Notes under the pieces: model-generated
What the model was told of the DNA's origin: nothing
The model's input: the letters and a program-made list of their open reading frames with translations, nothing else
Database searches by the model: none
From: Flavobacterium sp. TR2
GTDB lineage: Bacteria > Bacteroidota > Bacteroidia > Flavobacteriales > Flavobacteriaceae
Length of the DNA stretch: 64,000 nt
Assembly: GCF_025252405.1 (NCBI RefSeq)
Contig: NZ_CP104307.1
Span: 4,650,001-4,714,000 of the forward strand
Direction: 5' to 3'
Part shown: positions 7,824 to 17,585 of the stretch, in pieces
Numbering within the stretch: the first letter of the stretch is position 1
Layout: every line of letters starts with the position of its first letter
Program-made: the position numbers and the translations under genes

Positions 7824-9668
7824 ATGAAAAAAAACTACTTTTTACTGTTATTATTTCTTACTACACTTGGTTTTGCCCAAATTCCTTCTGGATATTACAG
7901 CACTGCAACTGGAACGGGCTATACTTTAAAAACTCAATTGTACAACATTATCAAAGGACATACTGATAACGGTTACGCTGGATTGTATACCACTTATCAA
8001 ACTTCTGATGTTGATAATTTTTATGAAAATGACGGAACTGTTTTAGATATGTATTCTGAAAATCCTTCTGGAACAGACCCTTACAATTACAGCACAGGAA
8101 GCACTCAACGATGCGGCAATTATGCTGCAGAAGGCGACTGCTACAATAGAGAGCATATTATTCCGCAATCTGTTTTTAACGAGCAGTCGCCAATGGTTGC
8201 TGATGCACATTTTATTACACCAACTGACGGAAAAGTAAACGGAATGCGTTCCAATTATCCGCATGGAAATGTAAGTTCTGCAACATACACATCGCAAAAC
8301 GGAAGCAAATTAGGATCAAGCGCAGTTTCTGGATATTCAGGAACCGTTTTTGAACCAATAAATGATTTTAAAGGAGATATCGCGAGAATGTATTTCTATT
8401 TTGCGACACGATATGAAAATACAGTTGCAGGTTATTCTTATGCCATGTTTAATGGCACAAGCAACCAAGTTTTTACAACCGCTTTCTTGAATGTGCTTTT
8501 GGCTTGGCACGCGCAAGATCCTGTAAGCGCAAGAGAAATTGCCAGAAACAATGCCGTTTATGCAAGACAAAACAATCGAAATCCGTTTATTGACCATCCT
8601 GAATATGTAAATCAAATTTGGGGAGGAACACCTTCTGGAGATACTCAAGCACCGACTGCTCCGACGAGTTTGGCTTCGACATCAAAAACTGCTACTTCAA
8701 TTACGCTTTCGTGGACAGCTTCAACAGATAATGTAGCCGTTACAGGTTATGAAATTTATGCAAATAGTGCTTTAAAAACAACGGTTTCCGGCACAACCGC
8801 AACAATTACAGGCTTAACAGCTTCAACAGCTTATTCAATTTATGTAAAAGCAAAAGATGCCGCTGGAAATTCTTCCGCATTAAGCAACACTATTTCAGTC
8901 ACTACTGACAGCAACGGAACAGGAACAGCAACCGATCTTCTTTTCTCTGAATATATTGAAGGTTCTGGAAACAACAAAGCTCTAGAAATTGCAAACAACA
9001 CTGGAGCTTCTGTTAATTTATCTGCGTATACAATCAAAAAACAAACAAATGGCGCAGGTTCTTGGAGCACAGGTTTAGCATTGACTGGCAATTTGGCAAC
9101 AGGAAGCAAATTTGTAATTGTAAACAGTTCTATGTCATCAAGCTGTTTTTCCACAAGCGCTGCCAATATTTCGACAGCCGCAACCGAACTAACTTTTAAC
9201 GGAAATGATGCTGTAGGCTTATTCAAAAATGGTGTTTTAATTGATATTATTGGTACTTTCAATGGCGGAACAGCCAATTTTGCGATAGATGTTACTTTAA
9301 GAAGAAAATCGACTGTGACTTCTCCAAGCACGACATTCAATTTAAGCGCACAATGGGATTCGTATTCACAAGACACTTGCAACAATTTAGCCAGCAAAAT
9401 GGTTCAGGCTCCTGAAATCGAAGAAGAAATTGCTGCAGATGAAATTTCAATTTATCCAAATCCTTCGAATGGAAATTTCGATATTAACCCAGGCAATACA
9501 GATGATCCTTATTCAGTTGAAATTTTCTCATTCTCCGGCCAGAAAGTTTTTGAAAAACAAAACACCACTTCTCCAGAAGTTTCTGTGCATAATCTTTCAA
9601 CAGGAATCTATATTATAAAAATTACAAAGGGAAACAAAACAGCTTTTAAAAAGGTCATTATTAATTAA
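7824..9668 (+). CDS. Secreted endonuclease I with FN3, lamin-tail and T9SS sorting domains
   Basis: A 614-residue secreted nuclease. Residues 1-19 are a Sec signal peptide (MKKNYFLLLLFLTTLGFAQ). Residues about 20-270 are an Endonuclease_1 domain (PF04231; Bsn/EndA-like) with the catalytic CYNREHIIPQSVF segment and the HFITPTDGKVNGMRSNYPHG segment. A fibronectin type III domain follows at about 275-362, then a lamin-tail domain at about 368-520 (LLFSEYIEGSGNNKALEI). The last about 75 residues are a type A T9SS sorting domain (ISIYPNPSNGNFDI ... GIYIIKITKGNKTAFKKVIIN). It should be exported through the type IX system and degrade extracellular DNA or RNA for nutrients. A strong terminator follows. 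Confidence 0.94.
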   Translation: MKKNYFLLLLFLTTLGFAQIPSGYYSTATGTGYTLKTQLYNIIKGHTDNGYAGLYTTYQTSDVDNFYENDGTVLDMYSENPSGTDPYNYSTGSTQRCGNYAAEGDCYNREHIIPQSVFNEQSPMVADAHFITPTDGKVNGMRSNYPHGNVSSATYTSQNGSKLGSSAVSGYSGTVFEPINDFKGDIARMYFYFATRYENTVAGYSYAMFNGTSNQVFTTAFLNVLLAWHAQDPVSAREIARNNAVYARQNNRNPFIDHPEYVNQIWGGTPSGDTQAPTAPTSLASTSKTATSITLSWTASTDNVAVTGYEIYANSALKTTVSGTTATITGLTASTAYSIYVKAKDAAGNSSALSNTISVTTDSNGTGTATDLLFSEYIEGSGNNKALEIANNTGASVNLSAYTIKKQTNGAGSWSTGLALTGNLATGSKFVIVNSSMSSSCFSTSAANISTAATELTFNGNDAVGLFKNGVLIDIIGTFNGGTANFAIDVTLRRKSTVTSPSTTFNLSAQWDSYSQDTCNNLASKMVQAPEIEEEIAADEISIYPNPSNGNFDINPGNTDDPYSVEIFSFSGQKVFEKQNTTSPEVSVHNLSTGIYIIKITKGNKTAFKKVIIN

Positions 9669-9689
9669 AAATTAGATTTTTCATCAACT

Positions 9690-9716
9690 AAAAAAGCGGC
9701 GAATTGCCGCTTTTTT
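9690..9716 (+). terminator. Terminator of the T9SS endonuclease
   Basis: AAAAAGCGGC-GAATT-GCCGCTTTTTT: 9-10 bp stem and T-run, 22 bases after the stop codon. Confidence 0.88.
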
Positions 9717-9998
9717 CATAACTCATGAAAGATTTTTCTTTTAAAATCCTTTTTTAATCTATTTCAGCTTTTCGTAAATTTTGCAAATCAGTCCAAGTAT
9801 CAGCATAAAAATTATGCTGTTTCATTTTTGCTTTTTTCCTTTCTAAAAGTTTAATATTACAGAACATATCAAAAAAGAAAATTTAATAAAACATTAAATT
9901 TCACGAAAGACCGAAACCACTTGATATTGCGTCTTTTTGGTAGAAAAAATGCAAGAAAAAAGCAATTTCATTTTTTTTGAAAAGAGATGGTTTTCAAA

Positions 9999-10030
9999 TT
10001 TGCGCTTACTATTTATTTACATTAAATTTG
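9999..10030 (+). promoter_or_regulatory. purL promoter (Bacteroidetes-type)
   Basis: TTTG at 9999-10002, a 20-base spacer and TAAATTTG at 10023-10030 match the TTTG/TAnnTTTG consensus of the primary sigma factor in Bacteroidetes. The expected start is about 20 bases before the purL ATG. The rest of the gap from 9717 shows nothing I can name. Confidence 0.7.
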
Positions 10031-10055
10031 CAGCTCAATACAACAAACTACACAA

Positions 10056-13000
10056 ATGATCCATTTCTTTGAAAACCAAAGCAAAACTGTTTTTGCCGTA
10101 CAAACGCAAAACGAAATTTCAGCTCAAGACATTTCAAAATTAAACTGGCTTTTTGCCGACGCAAGTAAGATCGAAAAATCTGCATTGACAGGTTTTTTTG
10201 TTGGTCCTCGCGCTACCATGATTACGCCCTGGAGTACAAATGCTGTAGAAATTACTCAAAACATGGGAATTTCTGGCATCATTAGAATCGAAGAATTTCA
10301 TCCTGCAACGGAAGATTTTACTGATTTTGATCCAATGCTTTCACAAAAATTCAACGAATTAGATCAGGAAATCTTCACTATCAACATTCAGCCGGAACCA
10401 ATCTTGGAGATTGATGATATTGCAGCTTACAACAAAGTTGAAGGTTTAGCTTTAAGCGAAGAAGAAGTTGATTACTTAAACAATCTTTCGACTAAATTAG
10501 GAAGAAAACTAACTGATTCTGAGATTTTTGCTTTCTCGCAAGCAAACTCAGAGCACTGCCGTCACAAAATCTTCAACGGAACATTTGTGATCGACGGAGA
10601 AGAAAAAGAAACTTCTCTTTTCAAATTAATCAAAAAAACATCTCAGGAAAATCCTAACGATATTGTTTCTGCTTACAAAGACAACGTTGCTTTTGTAAAA
10701 GGACCAAAAGTGCAGCAATTTGCACCAAAATCGGCCGATAAACCTGATTTTTACGAAATAAAAGAATTTGATTCGGTTATCTCTTTAAAAGCCGAAACAC
10801 ACAATTTCCCAACAACAGTTGAGCCTTTCAACGGAGCTGCAACAGGATCAGGAGGAGAAATTCGTGACCGTCTTGCAGGTGGACAAGGTTCTTTGCCATT
10901 AGCAGGAACTGCAGTTTACATGACTTCTTACTCTCGTTTGAAATCATCTGATACTCAGGATGACAGAAAATGGGAAAACGCGGTTGAAGAAAGAAAATGG
11001 TTGTATCAAACACCAATGGATATTTTGATCAAAGCTTCAAACGGAGCTTCTGATTTCGGAAATAAATTTGGTCAGCCGTTGATTACAGGTTCTATTTTAA
11101 CTTTCGAGCACGAAGAAAACGAGCGTAAAATTGGTTACGATAAAGTAATCATGCAGGCTGGTGGAATTGGTTACGGAAAATTAGATCAATCAATTAAAAA
11201 GAAACCACAAGAAGGCGATAAAATCGTTATTCTTGGAGGAGAAAATTATAGAATCGGAATGGGTGGTGCTGCGGTTTCGTCTGCAGATACAGGTGCTTTT
11301 GGTTCAGGAATCGAATTAAATGCCATTCAGCGTTCAAATCCAGAAATGCAAAAACGTGCTGCAAACGCGATTCGTGGTTTGGTAGAAAGCGACAATAACC
11401 CAATTGTTTCTATTCACGATCACGGTGCGGGTGGACACTTAAACTGCCTTTCGGAATTGGTTGAAGAAACTGGAGGTTTGATCGACTTGGACAAATTGCC
11501 AGTTGGAGACCCAACGCTTTCAGCAAAAGAAATTATCGGTAACGAATCTCAGGAAAGAATGGGATTGGTTATTGGTCAAAAAGATATCGATACTTTGCAA
11601 AGAATTGCTGACAGAGAGCGTTCGCCAATGTATCAGGTTGGAGATGTAACGGGAGATCACCGTTTTACTTTCCAATCACAATCAAATGGTTCAAAACCGA
11701 TGGATTATGCTTTAGAAGATTTCTTCGGAAGTTCTCCAAAAACGGTTATGACTGACAATTCAGTAGATAGAAAATATGCTGATGTTGCTTACAATTCAGC
11801 TGACTTTGAAAGCTACTTAAAAGACGTTTTACGTTTAGAGGCAGTTGCTTCAAAAGACTGGTTGACTAATAAAGTGGATCGTTGCGTTGGAGGAAAAGTA
11901 GCTAAGCAGCAAAATGCAGGTCCGTTACAATTGCCATTGAATAATGTTGGAGTTATGGCTCTGGATTATTTAGGTAAAGAAGGAATCGCAACTTCTATCG
12001 GGCACGCTCCTATCGCGGCTTTGATCGACCCTGTTGCGGGATCTAGAAATGCAATTGCAGAATCATTATCAAACATTATCTGGGCGCCAATTAAAGACCA
12101 ATTAAAAGGAATTTCATTGTCTGCAAACTGGATGTGGGCTTGTAAAAACGAAGGTGAAGACGCTCGTTTGTACGCAGCTGTTGAAGGCTGTTCTGAATTT
12201 GCAATTGAATTGGGAATCAACATTCCGACAGGAAAAGATTCACTTTCGATGAAACAAAAATATCCAAACGATGAAGTAATCGCACCAGGAACGGTTATTA
12301 TTTCAGCTGCTGGAAACTGTACTGATATTAGAAAAGTAGTAGAACCTGTTTTACAGAGAAACGGAGATTCTATTTATTATATCAATTTGTCTCAGGATGA
12401 TTTCAAACTTGGAGGTTCATCTTTTGCACAAATTAGAAATACAATTGGAAACGAAACTTCTACTATTAAAGACGCTTCTTTCTTCAAAAATGCATTTAAT
12501 ACAGTTCAGGATTTAATTGTTGACAACCAAATTTTAGCAGGTCACGATATCGGAAGCGGTGGTTTAATCACAACTTTATTAGAAATGTGTTTTGCTGATG
12601 TGAATCTTGGAGCTAAAATTGATTTCAGCGCTTTCGCGGAAAAAGACCTATTGAAAATCCTTTTCGCAGAAAACATCGGAATCGTCTTCCAGGCAAAATC
12701 TGATGCGGCTGTTGAGGCTAAATTAAAAGCGAATAACATCGAGTTCTTCAAATTAGGTTCAGTTCAAAGTACAGCAAGTTTGGAATTTGGAATTTATAAT
12801 TTGGACATTGCGAAGTATAGAGACGTTTGGTTCGAAACTTCTTATTTATTAGATCAAAAACAATCTAAAAACGGAAGAGCTCAGGCACGTTTTGAAAACT
12901 ACAAAAATCAGGTTTTAAATTATACTTTCCCTGTACACTTTACAGGAAAAAAACCAGAAATTGACAATTCTAAACCAAGACCTAAGGCGGCTATTATTCG

Positions 13001-13724
13001 TGAAAAAGGAAGTAATTCTGAGCGTGAAATGGCAAATGCAATGTATCTAGCAGGATTCGATGTAAAAGACGTTCACATGACGGATTTAATTTCTGGTCGT
13101 GAAACTCTTGAAGATATTCAGTTCATTGGAGCGGTTGGAGGATTCTCTAACTCTGACGTTTTAGGTTCTGCTAAAGGTTGGGCCGGAGCCTTCTTATACA
13201 ACGAAAAGGCAAAAACTGCTTTAGATAATTTCTTCAAAAGAGAAGATACTTTATCTGTTGGAATCTGTAACGGATGCCAGCTGTTTATGGAATTGGAAGT
13301 GATTAATCCTGAGCATGAAGTTCACGGAAAAATGCTTCATAACGAAAGCCAGAAACACGAAAGCATCTTTACTTCTGTAACAGTTCAGGAAAACAATTCT
13401 GTGATGTTATCAACTTTGGCAGGAAGCACTTTGGGAGTTTGGGTTTCTCACGGAGAAGGTAAATTCAAATTGCCTTACTCAGAAGACCAATACAACATTG
13501 TTTCTAAATATGCTTACGAAGGTTACCCTGCAAACCCTAACGGTTCTGATTACAACACTGCTATGATGTGCGATAAAACCGGAAGACATTTGGTTATGAT
13601 GCCTCACATTGAACGTTCAACTTTCCAATGGAACTGGGCTCATTATCCAAAAGACAGAAATGACGAGGTTACGCCTTGGCACGAAGCTTTTGTCAATGCC
13701 AGAAAATGGATTGAGAAAAACTAA
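10056..13724 (+). CDS. purL: Phosphoribosylformylglycinamidine synthase (large single-chain PurL)
   Basis: 1222 residues, the long form of FGAM synthase, which converts FGAR, glutamine and ATP to FGAM in de novo purine synthesis. The ATPase half shows [13 protein letters not shown] and [28 protein letters not shown], followed by [17 protein letters not shown] and related AIR-synthase repeats. The C-terminal class I glutaminase starts near residue 970 ([17 protein letters not shown]) with the nucleophilic Cys in [12 protein letters not shown] and the distal [16 protein letters not shown]. Full length, single gene, with its own promoter and terminator. Confidence 0.97.
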   Translation: MIHFFENQSKTVFAVQTQNEISAQDISKLNWLFADASKIEKSALTGFFVGPRATMITPWSTNAVEITQNMGISGIIRIEEFHPATEDFTDFDPMLSQKFNELDQEIFTINIQPEPILEIDDIAAYNKVEGLALSEEEVDYLNNLSTKLGRKLTDSEIFAFSQANSEHCRHKIFNGTFVIDGEEKETSLFKLIKKTSQENPNDIVSAYKDNVAFVKGPKVQQFAPKSADKPDFYEIKEFDSVISLKAETHNFPTTVEPFNGAATGSGGEIRDRLAGGQGSLPLAGTAVYMTSYSRLKSSDTQDDRKWENAVEERKWLYQTPMDILIKASNGASDFGNKFGQPLITGSILTFEHEENERKIGYDKVIMQAGGIGYGKLDQSIKKKPQEGDKIVILGGENYRIGMGGAAVSSADTGAFGSGIELNAIQRSNPEMQKRAANAIRGLVESDNNPIVSIHDHGAGGHLNCLSELVEETGGLIDLDKLPVGDPTLSAKEIIGNESQERMGLVIGQKDIDTLQRIADRERSPMYQVGDVTGDHRFTFQSQSNGSKPMDYALEDFFGSSPKTVMTDNSVDRKYADVAYNSADFESYLKDVLRLEAVASKDWLTNKVDRCVGGKVAKQQNAGPLQLPLNNVGVMALDYLGKEGIATSIGHAPIAALIDPVAGSRNAIAESLSNIIWAPIKDQLKGISLSANWMWACKNEGEDARLYAAVEGCSEFAIELGINIPTGKDSLSMKQKYPNDEVIAPGTVIISAAGNCTDIRKVVEPVLQRNGDSIYYINLSQDDFKLGGSSFAQIRNTIGNETSTIKDASFFKNAFNTVQDLIVDNQILAGHDIGSGGLITTLLEMCFADVNLGAKIDFSAFAEKDLLKILFAENIGIVFQAKSDAAVEAKLKANNIEFFKLGSVQSTASLEFGIYNLDIAKYRDVWFETSYLLDQKQSKNGRAQARFENYKNQVLNYTFPVHFTGKKPEIDNSKPRPKAAIIREKGSNSEREMANAMYLAGFDVKDVHMTDLISGRETLEDIQFIGAVGGFSNSDVLGSAKGWAGAFLYNEKAKTALDNFFKREDTLSVGICNGCQLFMELEVINPEHEVHGKMLHNESQKHESIFTSVTVQENNSVMLSTLAGSTLGVWVSHGEGKFKLPYSEDQYNIVSKYAYEGYPANPNGSDYNTAMMCDKTGRHLVMMPHIERSTFQWNWAHYPKDRNDEVTPWHEAFVNARKWIEKN

Positions 13725-13741
13725 GAAATATATTTTTACTA

Positions 13742-13772
13742 AAAGCGCCCGAATTTATCGGGCGTTTTTTTA
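13742..13772 (+). terminator. Terminator of purL
   Basis: GCGCCCGA-ATTTA-TCGGGCGTTTTTTT: 7-8 bp GC-rich stem with T-run, 18 bases after the stop. Confidence 0.88.
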
Positions 13773-13773
13773 T

Positions 13774-13823
13774 AGCCGCGAATTCACGAATTATTACTTA
13801 TAAAAATTCTTGAATTTGTGGCT
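13774..13823. repeat. Imperfect inverted repeat related to 5805-5863
   Basis: AGCCGCGAATTCACGAAT is mirrored imperfectly by TTCTTGAATTTGTGGCT. It is the same sequence family as the perfect inner arms of the repeat at 5805-5863, here with several mismatches. Confidence 0.7.
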
Positions 13824-13857
13824 ATTAAATATATCTCAAAACAAATTCTTCATTATA

Positions 13858-13896
13858 AAAAAACGCTTCGACGCTATCCCTAAGTCGAAGCATTTT
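13858..13896 (-). terminator. Terminator of the small membrane-protein gene
   Basis: On the minus strand TGCTTCGAC and GTCGAAGCG pair around an 11-base loop and are followed by a run of T. It lies directly after the stop codon of the gene at 13899. Confidence 0.8.
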
Positions 13897-13898
13897 TT

Positions 13899-14234
13899 TT
13901 AGCCTCTAAAGGAAGAAGCGATGCCAGTTACCACATTTGAAGCTCCAAAAGCAAACAGCCCTGAAGCAACAGCATTCTGACCAGCAAAAAATTGATTTTC
14001 GGCAATGGCGTTGCTAAAGAACAATCCGCCTGCAGCTCCCGCTATAAGTCCTATTCCAATTAATGCAATAGTCCACCAAGGTTCTGGATCTGGCGGTGGC
14101 GGCGGATTTTTCCAAAAACGTCTCCACCAGCCTGGGTATTTGGTTCCGCACCAGCCCATTGCTAAAAATAAAGCAGTTTCCATAGTTTCATGATTTAATT
14201 TTGCGCCTACTCTTTTGCTTTTCGGCTTTCGCAT
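13899..14234 (-). CDS. Small hypothetical protein with Pro-rich segment and one or two membrane helices
   Basis: 111 residues from the first ATG; the in-frame ATG at 14183 (METALFLAMGWC...) would give 94 residues and is a credible alternative start. The sequence has a Trp/Arg-rich stretch (YPGWWRRFWKN), a run of five prolines and a hydrophobic Gly-rich helix (TIALIGIGLIAGAAGGLFF) followed by a small-residue helix. No family was recognised. It is monocistronic with its own terminator, which supports a real gene. Confidence 0.65.
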   Translation of the reverse strand: MRKPKSKRVGAKLNHETMETALFLAMGWCGTKYPGWWRRFWKNPPPPPDPEPWWTIALIGIGLIAGAAGGLFFSNAIAENQFFAGQNAVASGLFAFGASNVVTGIASSFRG

Positions 14235-14417
14235 TTCGGTAAAGTAAAATTAGGACAAGGCCAATTGCATATCACAAGGCAAACCACTGTTTTTCAAAGG
14301 GGAAAAAGACCCTTTTTTTCTTCATTAACCATACTCTAATTAACATATAAGAATAGCTTAATGATATCTTAAGGCGCATTTTAAAGCTTCTTTTCATTCG
14401 ATAAATATCTTTGCCAA

Positions 14418-16829
14418 ATGAAAAATATGATACAAAAAACATACCTTCCGATTCTTTTAGTGATTATAAGCCAATTTTCCTTTGCACAAAAAACTTCTTC
14501 TTTGCGCGGAACAGTCACAGACGGAAAATCACCCATAGAATTTGTCGATGTCGTTCTAAAAAATGTAAGCGATTCAACAAAAATTGCCAATTATACTGTT
14601 ACTGATGTTTCAGGAAATTTCTCATTAGACAATCTGACTTCTGGAGATTATTTGCTTCAATTTAAGCTAATAGGCTTTAAAACGAATACTAAAAAAATTA
14701 CTTATACAGGCTCCTCAATTTCACTTGGCACAATTGCTTTGCAAGAAGATGCAAAACAGCTAAATACAGTAGTTGTAAATTCACAGAAAAAACAGATTCA
14801 GAAAACAAACGAAGGTTTTATTTTTAATGCCGTTTCGAATATCTCGCAAACAGGCGGAACTGCTACAGATATGCTTAAGAGCATTCCAACTGTTGCTGTT
14901 GATGCTGAAGGCGGCATTACTTTAAGAGGAAAATCGCCTATGATTTTGATCAATGGAAAAAATTCTGCCATTACCAACATGGATCAAATTGCCGCGAGCA
15001 GTATCGAAAGCATCGAAGTGATCAGTAATCCCACGGCTAAATATGATGCAAATGCCGAAAGCGGAATCATCAATATAAAGCTCAAAAAAAACAACCTAAG
15101 CGGTACAAATGGTGCGGTAGCTTTAGGCGCAGGTTTTGGAGCAAAAGGAAGAGTTAATAGTTCTGTTCTTTTTAACCATAAAACTGAAAAATGGAATTTT
15201 GGTTTAGGATATGATAATCGTTTTGCAGGAAGAACGAAAAAAATAAATGCCGATCGAACAAATTATTATATTGATGATGAGCATTATATTTATCAAAACA
15301 GAAGCGACCAGCGAACTGAAGGCCTGCAGAATTTGAAGTTAAACATTGATTTTTCTCCAAATGACAAAAACAGCTTTTCTTTTGAAGCATTGGGAAATAT
15401 TGAAACTCAAGACAATGACGAGACTTTATATACGCAGGTGAATACAAATACAAACGCATTTTTCTCAAACAACAGAAGACATTCTTTAGAACTGGAACGT
15501 TCAAAAGTTGGCGAGCTTGCTTTTACTTATGATCGAAAATTTTCTGATGAGCGAAAAAGTTTAAATGCTTCAATTACTTCTTCGTTCGGAAAACACAGAG
15601 AAAATACCGATATTGACACGTACAATTACGATGAATACCAGCAGCAGATTGGCGATGCGCAATTACAGCGAACGCACAATTATGAAAATCAGAATATTTC
15701 TAATGCAATTGTGAATTATGCTTTTCCAATTTCAGAAAAATCGATTATAGAAACGGGCTACAAAGGGACTTTTAGATTTTTCAATTCAGATTTTGAAAGT
15801 GCTGATATGGTTAATGGAGAATACGTTGTAAATCCGTTAGCGAGCAATACTTTCAAATTTAACGAACAGATAAATGCTGTCTACGGTCTGATGAACTCCT
15901 ATATTGGCGAAAGCGAAAATCCAAAATGGAAATACAATTTGGGTCTGCGTGCAGAAAATGTTTCCAATACAGGAGCAACGCAAAATAATAGCGATCGATT
16001 CAGCAATAATTATCTGAAACTATTTCCATCGGCTTCTTTACAGCTGAATTTAGAATCAGATGAGTTTATCAAATTAGGTTACAGCAAACGAATTAATCGT
16101 CCTGATCTTGATGATTTGAACCCTTTCATTGATATTACAGATGCACTGAATCCGCATGGAGGAAATCCGTACTTAAAACCGGAGATCATTCATATTGCTG
16201 AAATGAGCTATAATAAAAACTGGAAAAATTATTCTTTTTCGACCAATGCTTTTTACAGAAATGCAACCGACGCTATTAGACAATATGCCCAGCTTTTGGA
16301 CAATGGCGTAGTGTTACTTCAGCCTCAAAACATTGGAAGCACTGTTACATATGGTTTAGAAACCATTTTCAGCCTTAAGCCAATTGGATTTTATGATGCA
16401 AATATTAGTTTGACCGCTTTTCAGCAAAACATCAATGCAGACAATTTACCGCAAGCGCAAGATATTGTCAGCAGTGCTTTCAGCTGGTACGGAAAAATAA
16501 TCAACAACTTTGTTCCTTGGAAGGGAGGAAAACTTCAACTAATCGGAAATTACAATTCTGCCGTTGCAACTCCGCAAGGAAAAAGAATTCCAATTTATAA
16601 TGTGGATATGGGATTTCAGCAGAAATTAGGAAAAGGAAATGCAAGATTAGGTTTGGTTGTCACCGATATGTTCAACACTTTAGAAAGCGGTTACAAAAAC
16701 AATACCCTTTTGTTTAGCAATCACCGCACCAACAAGTCAGACACACGTGCTCTGATGGTTACTTTTGCCTATACTTTCAGATCTGATTTTAAAGAAAAAT
16801 TACTCGAAAATCAGTTTTCTACGGAATAA
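14418..16829 (+). CDS. Outer-membrane beta-barrel protein with carboxypeptidase-regulatory-like N-terminus
   Basis: 803 residues: a signal peptide ending near SQFSFAQ, a carboxypeptidase-regulatory-like domain (SLRGTVTDGKSPIEFVDVVLKN, residues about 27-110), a plug-like region (TDMLKSIPTVAVDAEGGITLRGKSPMILING, then SSIESIEVISNPTAKYDANAESGIINI), and a long C-terminal beta-barrel of the OMP_b-brl_3 type. It resembles TonB-dependent receptors but belongs to the barrel family without a clear TonB box. A -7-like box TATCTTTG at 14406-14413 lies so close to the first ATG that the second ATG (14427) may be the true start. Ligand unknown; no SusD-like partner is adjacent. Confidence 0.9.
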   Translation: MKNMIQKTYLPILLVIISQFSFAQKTSSLRGTVTDGKSPIEFVDVVLKNVSDSTKIANYTVTDVSGNFSLDNLTSGDYLLQFKLIGFKTNTKKITYTGSSISLGTIALQEDAKQLNTVVVNSQKKQIQKTNEGFIFNAVSNISQTGGTATDMLKSIPTVAVDAEGGITLRGKSPMILINGKNSAITNMDQIAASSIESIEVISNPTAKYDANAESGIINIKLKKNNLSGTNGAVALGAGFGAKGRVNSSVLFNHKTEKWNFGLGYDNRFAGRTKKINADRTNYYIDDEHYIYQNRSDQRTEGLQNLKLNIDFSPNDKNSFSFEALGNIETQDNDETLYTQVNTNTNAFFSNNRRHSLELERSKVGELAFTYDRKFSDERKSLNASITSSFGKHRENTDIDTYNYDEYQQQIGDAQLQRTHNYENQNISNAIVNYAFPISEKSIIETGYKGTFRFFNSDFESADMVNGEYVVNPLASNTFKFNEQINAVYGLMNSYIGESENPKWKYNLGLRAENVSNTGATQNNSDRFSNNYLKLFPSASLQLNLESDEFIKLGYSKRINRPDLDDLNPFIDITDALNPHGGNPYLKPEIIHIAEMSYNKNWKNYSFSTNAFYRNATDAIRQYAQLLDNGVVLLQPQNIGSTVTYGLETIFSLKPIGFYDANISLTAFQQNINADNLPQAQDIVSSAFSWYGKIINNFVPWKGGKLQLIGNYNSAVATPQGKRIPIYNVDMGFQQKLGKGNARLGLVVTDMFNTLESGYKNNTLLFSNHRTNKSDTRALMVTFAYTFRSDFKEKLLENQFSTE

Positions 16830-16972
16830 AAATTGGTCAAAAATAAATAATATGTAAAAATTTCATTCTTGTATTTTTAAGCTATAATTCTATTAAAAAA
16901 TTGAATTATATTCGCCGAAAGAAATCAGCCCGACAGATTTTTTCAGCCCAAAAACACTTAAACCTACATAGA

Positions 16973-17407
16973 ATGAAATTTTTAAAATTGCTTTTCATTT
17001 GCAGCTTATTCTTTGCTGTTACCACATCACATTCACAAGTTCACGTAGACCAAATCATTCACAATTCTAAGGAGCGTTATATCACGACAACAATCGGTTA
17101 TCCGGTTCCAGGAACTTATGCCCCGTTAAACCAAAAACAGCCTATTACCGTTCTAAATCCAGACGGAACAGGTTTTATTCAAGCTGAAGATTTAAGCAAG
17201 CAAAAAATAAATTGGGGAATAGAATGCTCAGAAGAAGGAGTTCCTGTATTCAAAGAAGGATTCAATAGTGCCTCTTACACTTTCTGGTACAGACCAAATG
17301 ACAGCGAAGAATGGTACTATTCTCAATTTTCTATTCATTTTGCCAAGAAAAAAATGTTTTTAATGGGAGAAAGAGTAAAAGAATACGTAGATTACAATGT
17401 TCAGTAG
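16973..17407 (+). CDS. Small secreted protein of unknown function
   Basis: 144 residues from the ATG at 16973; an upstream TTG at 16901 would only add a basic tail before a clear signal peptide (MKFLKLLFICSLFFAVTTSHS). The mature part (HVDQIIHNSKERYITTTIGYPVPGTY..., YTFWYRPNDSEEWYYSQFSIHFAKKKMFLMGERVKEYVD) is aromatic-rich and looks like a compact beta protein. I recognise no family. It stands alone between the barrel gene and the acyl-CoA ligase. Confidence 0.8.
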   Translation: MKFLKLLFICSLFFAVTTSHSQVHVDQIIHNSKERYITTTIGYPVPGTYAPLNQKQPITVLNPDGTGFIQAEDLSKQKINWGIECSEEGVPVFKEGFNSASYTFWYRPNDSEEWYYSQFSIHFAKKKMFLMGERVKEYVDYNVQ

Positions 17408-17585
17408 CCTATAAAAATTTGCCCTCTCATTAAATTTTTCTTCATTTTTGATAAAATTTCCTATCAAAAAGAAAACGTTTTCGTTGATTTTTAATAGTCT
17501 CTATAAATTTTCCCATTAAATTTTATAAAACTGAAAATCATACCCAATTTTTATTTAATTTGCAATAAAATTCAATATATTAAAC

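Noticed and set aside
8840..9397. Minus-strand 185-codon ORF within the endonuclease gene
   Set aside because: It is the antisense shadow of the FN3/lamin-tail region, which has clear domain signatures on the plus strand.
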